Translations under genes and position numbers: made by a program | Origin: Acarospora socialis | Taxonomy: Eukaryota; Ascomycota; Lecanoromycetes; Acarosporales; Acarosporaceae | Reading direction: 5' to 3' | Assembly: GCA_025617375.2 (NCBI GenBank) | Contig: JAMYGW020000010.1 | Span: forward strand, 434,001 to 498,000 | Length of the DNA stretch: 64,000 bases | Notes under the pieces: model-generated | What the model was told of the DNA's origin: nothing | What the model saw: the letters and a program-made list of their open reading frames with translations, nothing else | Database searches by the model: none | Shown here: positions 34,675-44,850 of the stretch, in pieces | Position numbering within the stretch: position 1 is the first letter of the stretch | How the letters are laid out: each line of letters starts with the position of its first letter

Positions 34675-36663
34675 AACAAGTCTCGAGTCTGTCAACGTGA
34701 TACAAGATCGCTCGTGGTTAGATACTGATATTCAACTGTGGTCTGGGCCTGATGTTGGCCCCATGAAAGATGGCCGATAAGCGCAATAAGCAGTGAGGAA
34801 TATTCACCTGATGTTAAGTGGTTATATTCGCCACAACTGACTACTGGGCGTATACGCCAGAAACCTATGTAATCTGGTAGAGCGACTTAGATAAGGACAG
34901 GCCTTTCTGACGCTAGAGGATGTTCGATGGTGGAGGCGGTCGGCGTTGAGGGCTTTCTCGAAAGTGTCGAGTTCGCGGAAGTCAGTCGTCCGCTTATGAG
35001 GAGTAGTATTGCTGACTCGAAGGGGGTGAAGTTTGACGTGGGTTGGTGATGTTAAAGGGATGTGGTCGAGCAGCAGATCACGGGTTGGAGGCGGCTCCGG
35101 GAAATGTCTTGGCATACTCGGTTTACAACCTTTCACCACTACCTACTTATGCCGCAGCGTTAACGGCTGACTAAGACTAGTCGGTTGTTTTACTCATATA
35201 GATTGACTTCCAGTTTACCAAATTTTTTCTTTTCAATTTTGATCTCTACGAAATGTTGTTGTCACTGTAGCAGATGAGTTATTTCCGGAGCGTTCTGGCT
35301 CCATTTCTAGCTCCCCTAGGATTTGCTTTTGGATCCCCTCGCTCTACTTCTGGCCTCCTAGCTCCATTCATTTGCTGGTAATGTAGACAATGACTCACAT
35401 TAGCCCGCCAGGCGATGGGAAGCACGGGTGAATGCAGCCGCAGAATTGGATGCTAGAAATGGAAACTAAAAATTGGCGGACCCTCCAGGGTATTCTAAGC
35501 GACGAGGGCTGACTGCTGCTTTCAGAGATCATTGAAAATCGATGAAAAGGTGGGTGTAACGTACTTCTGTTGGCAAACTCGACGCTCCACGAACAGGTGA
35601 GGTGGTAGGGTTCTGCCTTCCAGCAGCCTCAACCGCATCGCCCTCTCCTCCACTCATCCCGTTCTGCATGAATGGGGCCTTCTCCAACGCATCTGCCTGC
35701 ACTCTCCATATTACCACCGCTATATGCTTTGTGATCTCAACGCCACTGAGTCCCACATCGCCGCCAAAACGTCACCCGGTGCCACAGCTTCCTATACCGC
35801 TCCAAGGCAAGTTCTGCTTCCACATTTCGCGGCTGTATGTTCTTCGCAACCATATAGAATGAAGCCATAATCGCATGCGCCTTCACAGGTTTGGAAGAGT
35901 TTGATATTTGTGAACATGCTGAAGGATCTGATGAGCATCACTGTGTGTCAGATCTCAAGCTTGTGCAGGAGGATTATCAAGGTCCCACCAGGTTTGATTT
36001 GTTGCAGGCCCAGTATCAACTGTGCGTTCATAAGTTGTGTCGGCTCACACTCCTCACGATAGGCCTCGCATTTCTGAGTACACAGGACCTGCCTGTCGCA
36101 CTACACAAGATTGTATTGTTTATCTTTGTAGGATTGCAGAGGCTTAAATTTGCCGCGTCAGGGTGATCGGTTGGTATGTTGTCCAAATCAACGCCATATT
36201 CTGTAGAAAGCATTGTGATGTCCGTGAAAAGAATTTGCACGCGAGGATCGCGTCGTTGGGATAGGATGGATTTGGGAATGGGGGAGTGGGAGACATTACT
36301 GGTTCTTTTGCTTGCTTGTCAGTTACTTAGCATGTACTGACATTTGTGCAAAGACTGGAGAAAACATAAACCCTTGTATAGTAATCTCCTAGAGTAAGGT
36401 TAGCCGTTAGCCTCATCGTATGTGTATGGTTCGCCGCTCCGTCGCTACACTAAGATAAGATCATTTCATGTTGGTCCTGGGGATGTTTTTCTTTAACCGT
36501 GTAGCTTCGTGTTCCAGCTCGCTCAAGTTTGAAAGGTTCGCTTTGCGAGGGCATAGTACAGGCTGGGATCAAGTACCACAGTCTGGTGATGGTGTGCAGG
36601 TCAAAGACGCCCGCATGCTTCTGCGCCACGACTGTAATGGACAACTGAACTCTACTGCCATCG
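34675..36663. other. Gene-poor stretch, 2 kb
   Basis: Contains one weak candidate gene (34822-35115, minus). The remainder, including 35200-36600, shows only short unrelated open frames. No repeat, transposon or RNA gene was recognised. It forms the 5' flank of the G-alpha-like fusion gene. Confidence 0.45.
34822..35115 (-). CDS. Hypothetical 97-residue protein (weak)
   Basis: An open frame starting at ATG 35115 encodes a Pro-, His- and Arg-rich chain with 'MPRHFPEPPPTRDLLLDHIP', 'TSPTHVKLHPLRVSN' and 'TTDFRELDTFEKALNADRL'. It has no signal peptide or membrane segment and I do not recognise the family. The composition is more protein-like than the surrounding chance frames, which is the only reason to list it. 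Confidence 0.3.
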   Translation of the reverse strand: MPRHFPEPPPTRDLLLDHIPLTSPTHVKLHPLRVSNTTPHKRTTDFRELDTFEKALNADRLHHRTSSSVRKACPYLSRSTRLHRFLAYTPSSQLWRI

Positions 36664-38671
36664 ATGATGGACCCTTTGTCGGTCTCTGCGGCGATCATCG
36701 GAATTCTTACAGCCGCTGCAAAAGTGACCTCTTTCCTGACAGGTTGGGCACAAAGTTCACTGAAGGCACCTAAACTTGCCCAAGATGTTCTGGCCGAGGT
36801 TTCTGATATCACCCGTTGCTTGTGCCAGCTGCAGGCTTATGTGCAAGGAACCAAAGCAATGCCGAGGCCTAGAGCGTCTCTGCTAATGGTCGAGCAAGTT
36901 GTTGTTACTCTCACAGGATGTGTCTCAAACTTCTCGGAGCTCGAGGCGATCTTGGGCCGGTTGGCTCCAGGCAAGGTCAACGGTGCGATCGACAGATTGA
37001 AGTGGGCTTCAAAGACAGAATCTATCGCAAAGATACTCCAGCGTCTTCAGTTTTCCAAAGCCTCCTTGAATCTGATGCTTTCAACATTGACCTGGTACGT
37101 TTAATTTGGAGCACTTCACGCAAGTTGACTAGCTAACCATTACATGTAACAGTACCTCGATAGACGAGGCACAAGAGTCCGTAAGAGAATTGAACAATCT
37201 CGTCCACCAAGTGCTGCAGAGCAATCAGGAGTTGTCGAAGAGACTGCAAAACCTTGAAACTCATGCTGCGCGTCCGGTCGCAAGTGGCACTTCATCCTAT
37301 CAAAGCATCAATCCAACACTGGACGATGACATGACCACAAGATCATCAATCAACAGAGCAGCAAAGGAGCATACTATAACCCAAACTACCACATATGGGT
37401 TCTCGTTTGATGAGGATCTACAGGCATCTCGAGTGTATAATCGGACGGCTCTGAGAGAGTCTAGATTGTCGCTTCCAACTGGGCTGCGGTCTTTTGGCTG
37501 GTCTTGCATTTCTGGTGTCAGTCTTGCAGATATTTCAAATATCTCAGTCATTTCACTACCGATTGAGGTTAGAGAATTGTGGAATAGCAAGCATTACAAC
37601 GTTGCTTTCAACCCAACCAGCCAGCAACTTCTCACTCCATGTGTACCAGGCCACTCCTCAACGTCTTCAAGGCCAGTAAGGATCTCGTTGCTAGGTATGC
37701 CTTCGAGGAATTCTTTTTGCCTTTCAATGGTTGCGTTGCATAAGTATCGTGAAAAACTGATTGACTGTGAATTTAGGTGCCTGTAAGTCAGGAAAGAGCA
37801 CTATATTACGGCAATGTCAGCTGTCTTCGGGTGATGATCTAGCTTTCTACAAAACAATCGATGCAAGCTGGAGGATACAGGATTGCATTTCAACCTCTTG
37901 TCAAGATATTTTGGAAGAGCTGAATGACTCGGGTATTGATTTTGAGTATAATTACCCAATTCAACTTTGGGTTTCTTGGATGCGCTCCGATGTTCAGAAA
38001 GCGTTCTGGGGGATGGCTAAGAAGGCCATTCCCACCAATTTACCTTACTACATGGATAACATCTCACGCCTGTCACAAACCAACTACATTCCATCACAGC
38101 AGGACATCCTCCGGTCCTATTTTCCCTCAACGGGTATCTACAAATTTCCATTTCACTTTGATGGAAGGATCTACAAGATCTATGATACGGCCGGCCAAGA
38201 AAGGGGCAAATGGCCCAGAATCTTCACTGAAATCGACCACATTGTTTTCGTAGTGTCCATTCTGGGTTACAATACACCGGACGATTCGGGCAAGGTAAGA
38301 AGCTTGAACGTTGTCTGACTCTCAACCACTGCCGTACTCACTGACTGAATCACTAGAACCACATGGAGGATTCGCTTCTCATCTTTGAAAGCCTTCTCAA
38401 GCTGAAAGTGTTGACGAAAGTGCCCGTGACCTTAGTTTTAACCGGAATCGACATGCTCAAGGAGAAGCTTGAACATGCGCACATCTCCGAATACTTTCCC
38501 GATTATCGAGGGGGATCAGATCCCAATATGGCATGCCACTACTTCGCCAACCGTTTCCAGGCGCTATGTCCGAATCGTCCCATTGGCGTCATAACCACGG
38601 ATGCTACTGATATGGATGCATTTCCAAATATGTTCAAAGCCATTGTTGCTCATTCTTTACCCAGATCCTGA
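36664..38671 (+). CDS. G-alpha-like GTPase fused to fungal NLR-type N-terminal domain
   Basis: Four exons (36664-37094, 37153-37694, 37777-38294, 38357-38671) give 601 residues. The start 'MDPLSVSAAIIGILTAAAKV' is the fungal N-terminal domain (PigL_N-like) common on NLR and ankyrin proteins (1 to about 140), followed by a coiled coil (about 144-184) and a Ser/Thr-rich linker. From 325 the chain is G-alpha: P-loop 'GACKSGKST' (325-333), a helical domain ending 'NYIPSQQDILR', switch I 'SYFPSTGI' (438-445), switch II 'DTAGQERGKW' (461-470) and 'YFPDYRGG'. Deviations: arginine finger replaced (Tyr439), NKxD is TGID (526-529), and the chain stops at 'FKAIVAHSLPRS' without a receptor-coupling tail. 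The N-terminal myristoylation/beta-gamma helix is absent. Confidence 0.85.
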
Positions 38672-39224
38672 GGTATGTCTCTGCAATGATCTCACTGGAA
38701 AGTGTCTGCATATATGTCATGTAGATGCTTATGACATGATCTTGTAGTAATCAGGTGTGTCTCTTGCCTTAGTGGCTTAGGAGGAATGCTGCCTACTTAG
38801 ACTGGCCACATGGGTAGGGTTCAACCTGGTGGGTTGTGGGTGAGGTCGGGTACCCGTGTGGATTACTTATCACTTGGCGAGAAGTGAAGAGTGACTCAGA
38901 ACGGATTAGCTCCGTATATGGAAACGTCCTCACGGGCTCCATCGAACTCCAGACTAGATTTATTATTACCATAGATACCTTGCCTCTTGAGTGTTAAGTA
39001 CTTTAACCCGTGATACGCTTCAAAAGAGATCAGTAGTGCAGTCTACTGGATGAAGCTCAAGGCAGTGCAAAGGTTGGAGGCAACGCTAGGGATCAATCAG
39101 ATATTCATGATACTCATAGTACTGCCATCTTCTTCACAGCGGACACTGAGACTCAATGAGACCACTGTTTGAGTTTCTGTACTATCTACAAATTTCCATC
39201 TCCCATGGGCATCGAGTAGCCCGC
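38672..39224. other. Convergent intergenic region
   Basis: A 553-bp gap between the 3' ends of the G-alpha-like gene and ATP17; nothing was recognised. Confidence 0.5.
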
Positions 39225-39871
39225 TTAGTGAGCATTGTTCTTGTGGTGGCCTGCAAGGCGTTAACGGAACTCCTCGACTCTGGAACTTTGAGGGGAAGGC
39301 ATCTTACGAAGATGGAAATAATAGTTATTGCAATATCCGAGGAACATGAGCCCCCCAATAACGTGGACGATGGCTTCCGTACCGATTGCTCGTTAGCACA
39401 TATAGATCACCTGTGCCCGCTCCTATGGCGGGGAGTTGTCTTTGGAAACACTCACGCATGGCCGATGGGTTCTTCCCAAAGTAACGAGCTTGATATCTTC
39501 CTAATAGTCCCTTTCCTTTCACGTCGGGGGCTGGTCCTCGGGGTAGCTTCTCGTAAAAGCTGACGACTCGTTGCATCCGGGCAGCATCTCGCGCAGCTCC
39601 GATACCCTAATGTTGGACATATGAATGAGCCGGGATCCAATCACCCTGAGAGAAATCGCGTATGAGAGGCAGGATGCAGGATTTTCCGAGGGGTAGAGAT
39701 CAACGGTTGTATGCGCGCGCCGGCTCCAAGGATACTCACAGTCGGCGAAGCCACCTGTATCTCTGTCAGTAATGGCTTGATGGAGGTACTGAATCCCCTT
39801 GAGGATTGTTCAAGCATACGTACCTTGGGTGGAATCAGGGTCGATAGACCCCTCCGTGTAATGAAGCTCAT
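39225..39871 (-). CDS. ATP17: Mitochondrial ATP synthase subunit f (Atp17)
   Basis: A small membrane subunit of the F1Fo ATP synthase Fo sector. Five tiny exons (39824-39871, 39740-39754, 39456-39606, 39308-39373, 39225-39250) join to 101 residues, the same length as yeast Atp17. The protein reads 'MSFITRRGLSTLIPPKVASP', 'VVSFYEKLPRGPAPDVKGKG', 'ARYFGKNPSAMPIVHVIGGL' and ends 'NNYYFHLRHHKNNAH'. Exon 2 is a 15-nt microexon (VASPT), and the last exon carries only 'HHKNNAH'. It shares a 274-bp divergent promoter with the complex I gene at 40146. Confidence 0.93.
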
Positions 39872-40145
39872 TGCTGCGATCCTGCGGTGCATCAGCTCTT
39901 ATTTCTCACTCGGAACGATAATGCCTATGAAATGAAGCAGTGGACTATGCCATGGGCCGCTTACTCCGCCTCTGATGGGTTGAATAGTCGGCTGTACTGA
40001 GAATGGGCTGAATTCGGGATTAACTCCAAGATGCGGCATTGCTAAAGATGGACCGCTCACTGCTTAGTCATACCTCACCACTACCGAACCCCAGCTTGAA
40101 CGTCAATGATCTCACGCATTCAAGGTGCGTGATACACAACTCGCC
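39872..40145. promoter_or_regulatory. Shared divergent promoter of two OXPHOS genes
   Basis: 274 bp separate the start codons of ATP17 (-) and the NDUFS4 homologue (+). Co-regulation of the two respiratory genes from this region is a reasonable inference; no specific factor site was identified. Confidence 0.5.
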
Positions 40146-40941
40146 ATGCGCTCAATACGACCAAGACCTATAGGAAAGCTACTGTCGCCAGCTGTGCCGG
40201 TAGGTAGGCTTATTCAACCGGCATGGATTCGGCACAACAGTCAAGCCAAATCTGACCCGTCCATTCAACCACCACCAAAAGCCGATCCCTCCGAGTCCCC
40301 CGCAGCTCCTCCGGGAGAGTCGTCTATGATTCGACAGGAAGATGCTTCTGAAGGAACAGTGAGCCATCAGCCGAATTTCAATGCGCCGATCGACCACGGC
40401 ACATCGTAAGGATTAGATTGGGATGCATAACCGTGAGGATGCTAACCCTGTGTGAAGAACATTCTCACCCATCCCGAGACGGGTCATGGATGGAAGTGAA
40501 CCCGGTGACGCTGTTGCTGCCGCTGTGCTTTCGGGCGCTCCTGTTGAACTACAGGCTCGGACTGTCAGGTATGTTTTACAACGAACAATATGCAAGCGGG
40601 ATGTCAATGGGCTCACCGCCCTGCTGGATAGAATCTTCCGACCCTCAAAAACAGCAACGCAATCTGGAGAATGGCATGGTCACGTTTGGCGAATGGATTG
40701 GGATGTGCTATCGAAGGGACATCGGTGGGAGAACCCTTTGATGGGTTGGCAGTCTTCCGCGGATTTCATGCAAGGCACGCATCTGCACTTCAATTCCAAG
40801 GAGGATGCGATACGGTTTGCACAGAAGCAAGGATATGAATACTTTGTGCAAGAGCCGAACGAGCGGAGGTTCATACCAAAGGCATACGCGAATAACTTCG
40901 TACATTACCCGAAGAAGCTGAAGGTAGTCAGGACGAAGTAG
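40146..40941 (+). CDS. nuo-21: Mitochondrial complex I subunit NDUFS4 (NUO-21) homologue
   Basis: An accessory subunit of NADH:ubiquinone oxidoreductase in the matrix arm. Exons 40146-40405, 40458-40568 and 40632-40941 (52- and 63-nt introns) give 226 residues. The N-terminus is a basic mitochondrial presequence (MRSIRPRPIGKLL) followed by a Pro/Ser-rich spacer. The conserved domain has 'VRIFRPSKTATQSGEW', 'WRMDWDVLSKGHRWENPLMG', 'WQSSADFMQGTHLHFNSKED' and 'AIRFAQKQGYEYFVQEP', ending in 'YANNFVHYPKKLKVVRTK'. This is the ETC complex I subunit conserved region. The annotated start uses the ATG at 40146. Confidence 0.94.
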
Positions 40942-41733
40942 GAGTCTAGCGAGGAATTTCAAATTCGCAGTGAATGCGGTGTATATGGGTATGCTATGCG
41001 ATTCTTAACCAGACTCTTGTGACGTGAGCAGTTGTGACATTGTTTTATGGGAGTCATCCCCGTAGATGTTGCAAAAAGTAATCCATACGTAGGTAAACAC
41101 GAAATCCCGAACCCTCGGGGCTCTTGGTGGATCAATTGGTAGTCCTTCTAGCGGTTGCATCACATGTTGCCCAGTTTCATCGGCGGAACCCAAGCGCTTT
41201 CTTGGTGCCAGATCCAAGGTTGAGTATGGAAGGTGTGTAAGGTAGGCACCTCATGTTTGCCGCTTTCACAGTCTACCTTGTACTTCGTACCCTAGTATCA
41301 TCGTTGAGTCTGGATTGTCTCTGGACTCAAACCCTAACAAAGACTACATCAGCTCAAACCTAGCTACTCCTCCACAGATAGGTAGTCCAGAGGCGGATGA
41401 AGCGAGGCCACAGTGTGATAGCATCCTATCCCAACATGCTTTTGTTCACACTCACACCGCGATTTGCAACGCTTTCATGAATCGGGGGAGATATATGAAC
41501 AAACATCACTTGGATTCTTTATCATCCTAATATCGCACCCACTGAGACTGAAGCATCCGCCGGTCCGCAGTCCGTCCATTAGCACATACTCATTTACATG
41601 GTCGATTCAGTCCACCTCACTCCTCTCTGAGTTCAAGATCTACGCTTGCTCTACGTTACTTCACTCCACAAGTCTGATCAATTTCTTTGTTGCTTCTCAC
41701 CTCCGTGGCTCTGCAAGTCAACTGCTCTTGACC
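40942..41733. other. Intergenic, 0.8 kb
   Basis: Short open frames here (for example a long upstream extension from 41464) lack family resemblance. It likely holds the promoter and leader of the next gene. Confidence 0.45.
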
Positions 41734-42456
41734 ATGGCTGCCAAGAAAGCGAGGGTCTCCAGCGCAATATCTCTCATCTCGGCACCGGATGCCCCCTCTC
41801 ATGACTCTACCATCACTAGCTCTGTGCTCCTGGAATCTGACACTCGTCATGTCTTTCCTTTCCTAAAACTACCGCCTGAGATTCGGAACCGGATTTACGA
41901 CCTCGTCTTCGTTAGTCCCCAGTACATCGGAGCAAATGGCACTCTCACGAAAGCCTTTTACCACGATGCTGCCAAATATCGCCATCTAGCCTTCGCCAGC
42001 GCGTGTCGCCAGATCTATCAAGAGTCGGCCAACATCTTCTACGCCAAGAACGGCTTCGAATTCTTCTACATCAGGCCGTTCCTCGAGTTCTTGGAAGCCA
42101 TTGGGGCGGAGGGCCGCAAGCTGCTCACAAAGATCAGATTCAGCTGTACCAAGGGCACTCCTTTCATTGTGCTCAGATATCTCAAGTCTTGCACGAACCT
42201 CCAAGAGCTGGAGGTCTCTGCTCGCATCGTCATGCCGAGTCGAAAGAGTTCATGGTGGGCTTACCCGCTCAAGGACGCGAGAGGCTTCTTCTTGGGATCC
42301 AACCGGGCCATCGAGTATGAGGATGTCCGCAATTTTGGCAAGGCCGCAAACGCTTCAGAGGGTCCTGCTCAAGCTCGAATCGATGGGGCTAAGTGGAGCC
42401 TGACAGAGTCCCTTCAGGCGGTCAAAAACGAGGAGAGCGGTGTATACAAACGGTAA
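41734..42456 (+). CDS. Fungal 'LPPEIRNRIYDL' domain protein (F-box-like/2EXR-type)
   Basis: A single exon of 240 residues starting at the ATG at 41734 (ACCATGG context). After a Ser-rich N-terminus it has 'FPFLKLPPEIRNRIYDLVFV', then 'LAFASACRQIYQESANIFYA' and 'NGFEFFYIRPFLEFLEAIGA', the arrangement of the large fungal family often annotated as F-box-like or 2EXR. Such proteins are numerous in Pezizomycotina and most have no assigned role. The frame extends upstream without a better start. No downstream exon was convincing. Confidence 0.75.
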   Translation: MAAKKARVSSAISLISAPDAPSHDSTITSSVLLESDTRHVFPFLKLPPEIRNRIYDLVFVSPQYIGANGTLTKAFYHDAAKYRHLAFASACRQIYQESANIFYAKNGFEFFYIRPFLEFLEAIGAEGRKLLTKIRFSCTKGTPFIVLRYLKSCTNLQELEVSARIVMPSRKSSWWAYPLKDARGFFLGSNRAIEYEDVRNFGKAANASEGPAQARIDGAKWSLTESLQAVKNEESGVYKR

Positions 42457-42707
42457 ACATCACAAGCACTTTTGAGACTTTCTACTGACTAAAATTTCCC
42501 GGGGCAGGCGTGATCTCCCAAATGTCTTCACTAGCGGTCACTGCGCATGGGGTTTCTAAATGAGACGATAGCTGAAGGCCTAGGCATGGTGCCATGTTGG
42601 CATTCTCTCATGCAGCAAGACCTCTGAGTTGTGGATTCACGTGCAGAGTGAGAGCCGCACTGCTAGCGTTTCTAGCAATCGATTTGATGTTTTTATCCCT
42701 CTACATA

Positions 42708-44497
42708 CTAGCACCCAAAATACCGTCTCTCTATCCATCTTTCTTGAAAGTCTTCCACAATATTGCACACCACTACCTTCACACGAGGGAAGACCAATCC
42801 TAGTCTGTTCACCCCCATCCTTCCAGCAAAGTACGTAATAAATACAATCTTTTCTTCAGGCACTCCGTGGTCTACTAGTACTTTCACTGCCATCAGCGCT
42901 GCTCCACCACTAGACATCTGCGTATCTAGTAACAGGACACTGCTGTGCGATGCCAGATTGGCGGGCAGCTTCAGGTAGTGTAGCTCAGGCTCTCCGGTCC
43001 GGTAGTTGGTTTGTATCAGCAGCCTACCCGTCTGGCAGTCTGGTATGACACGCTTGAGTCCGGTCTCCAGACAGCTACCGGCGCGAAGGATAACGACTGC
43101 GCTGACCTGCAAGGACTCTTAGCGGCCCACACGTAGCACTGTATTCGTACAATGCCAAGATAACCATAATAAGAACCGAGCAAAATCAGAATCGGCAATC
43201 AACATGATGCGGACAGCGGAAAGGATGAATGTAAACGGGCAGTTCAGCTGCCGCTGCTCAATTTATTGTAGAAAACACCAGGCTTACCTCCCCGTCAGGT
43301 CGAAGTCCATCGTACTCCAATCCAAGCGGTGTCCGCACCTTTGCTTGAAGGTAATGCATGTTATCCATTGCCCTGTATAGTCAGCGACGCCCTGTCATGG
43401 ATCAATTCCGGAAGTGCGTACCTTTCAACAAGAAGCGTCGCCAGCCTATCGAAGTAGAATCTGAAGTCTACCTCGTCTGTCTCCGGGTTTTGAATAATCG
43501 TATTCATCGCTGTCACTTGTCTCGTCTGCTTAATGAGTAATACATTCGCCGACAAGGGTTCGTCCTCCACCTGTTTTCCAAGCCTTTGCAGCTCCGCTCG
43601 ATGTTTTCTGGACTTGTCCACAAGGGTCCGTTGAATGTGGCCTACAACCATGTCGATGGCAACCCGGTTCTCGATGCCTCTTGGCACGATGATATCTACA
43701 GTGTCTCAGACCTAGCCCTCGTTTGATATTCTGCTTGTATTGCTGACCTGCTTTGTAGCGCTGTGGCTCAACATACCGTTGGAAGTTCGGCTTGACGAAG
43801 TTGAACCACTGCTTGATGCATCCTTCGATGTCTCTACCACGGTCCCTGACATCACGAACAACTTGCTTCGAGTTCTCATTAGCCGCTGAAGGAAACGCCG
43901 CTATGGAAAGGCATATCTACTTCTTCTCGAGAGACATAAGTCGGCATCGGCATCTGCGAAGATCTTCACATCCAGTAGGTCGAGCACTTGAGGATCGTAA
44001 AGCGCAAAGATGCCTTCTAGTATGAGGACATGCGGTGAGTAGATGCTTGTCGTTTTGTTTCTCCGCTGGTGCTTCTCAAAAGAGTAGATGGGAATCTCTG
44101 CTCTCTTTCTTGAGCACCATCAGTTCAGTCATTTCTTTGGTACGCGGTTAAGGGACCTTGCCCTTGTTTAAGATCCTTCAACCGATCCACCAACACATCG
44201 AAATCAATCGCGTCTGGCGAATCAAAGTCATACTCATTTCTGAAAGCTCTCTCAGACTGCTCTGGGGTCAAGCTTTTGTAGAACGAGTCCTGCCCAGCTA
44301 TCAGATATGTTGATTCGTAGGTAACTAGTCTAGCCTCCTACCATAGACATTACTACAACCCATGGCAGATTCAAGGATGCAACCATCTCGAGGGCCAACG
44401 AGGTCTTGCCAGATCCAGAGCTACCAGCTATGCCGATGATGCTCGTATCCGCCCAGGGTGGAGAATAATGCGCCTTGTGCGTGCTGCTGGTTGACAT
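42708..44497 (-). CDS. URK1: Uridine kinase (with UPRT-like C-terminal domain)
   Basis: A pyrimidine salvage enzyme phosphorylating uridine and cytidine. Seven exons (44342-44497, 44157-44289, 43921-44100, 43748-43861, 43422-43695, 43288-43372, 42708-43106) join in phase to 446 residues. The kinase half has the P-loop 'IGIAGSSGSGKTSLA', 'SMDSFYKSLTPEQSERAF', 'PHVLILEGIFALYDP', and 'RRIVRDVRDRGRDIEGCIKQ' formed across an intron. The C-terminal half is an uracil-phosphoribosyltransferase-like domain with 'LRAGSCLETGL', 'LLLDTQMSSGGAAL' and 'FPRVKVVVCNIVED'. As in fungal Urk1, this domain may be catalytically silent. Divergent from GID8. Confidence 0.94.
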
Positions 44498-44850
44498 GTT
44501 GAGTACAAGCCCGTGAAAACGCAGCAATGCAGATCACCCTCCCAAACCAAAATAGACATCAATTCCATCCAACTCAAATATAGTATATAACAACACTCCG
44601 GCCATCCCTGTATTTGAGAAGGTATAATGCATGAGTGAGGGTCTGTTGTCTTGCGGGAGCCAAATTTTAGCCCCCACTGCCGTAGTCTCAAGCTTTCCCT
44701 GCAGCCTTTTCCTTTCCAACCTTAAAACCTTGCATACCAACCCACAATCCACAATCCACAATCAACGCAACTCCCACGCAGTTTACGCCAGCCTGAGTGC
44801 TGTCAATTGATCAGTAACGTTCATGGACATAGATAGACTGCGGAGAGCAT
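44498..44850. promoter_or_regulatory. Divergent URK1/GID8 promoter region
   Basis: A 353-bp gap between divergent starts. There is a short tandem 'ccacaatccacaatc' near 44744-44762; no other element was recognised. Confidence 0.35.

Noticed and set aside
35529-35756. 75-codon minus-strand frame in the gene-poor stretch
   Set aside because: Too short and without recognisable features; no splice partner found.
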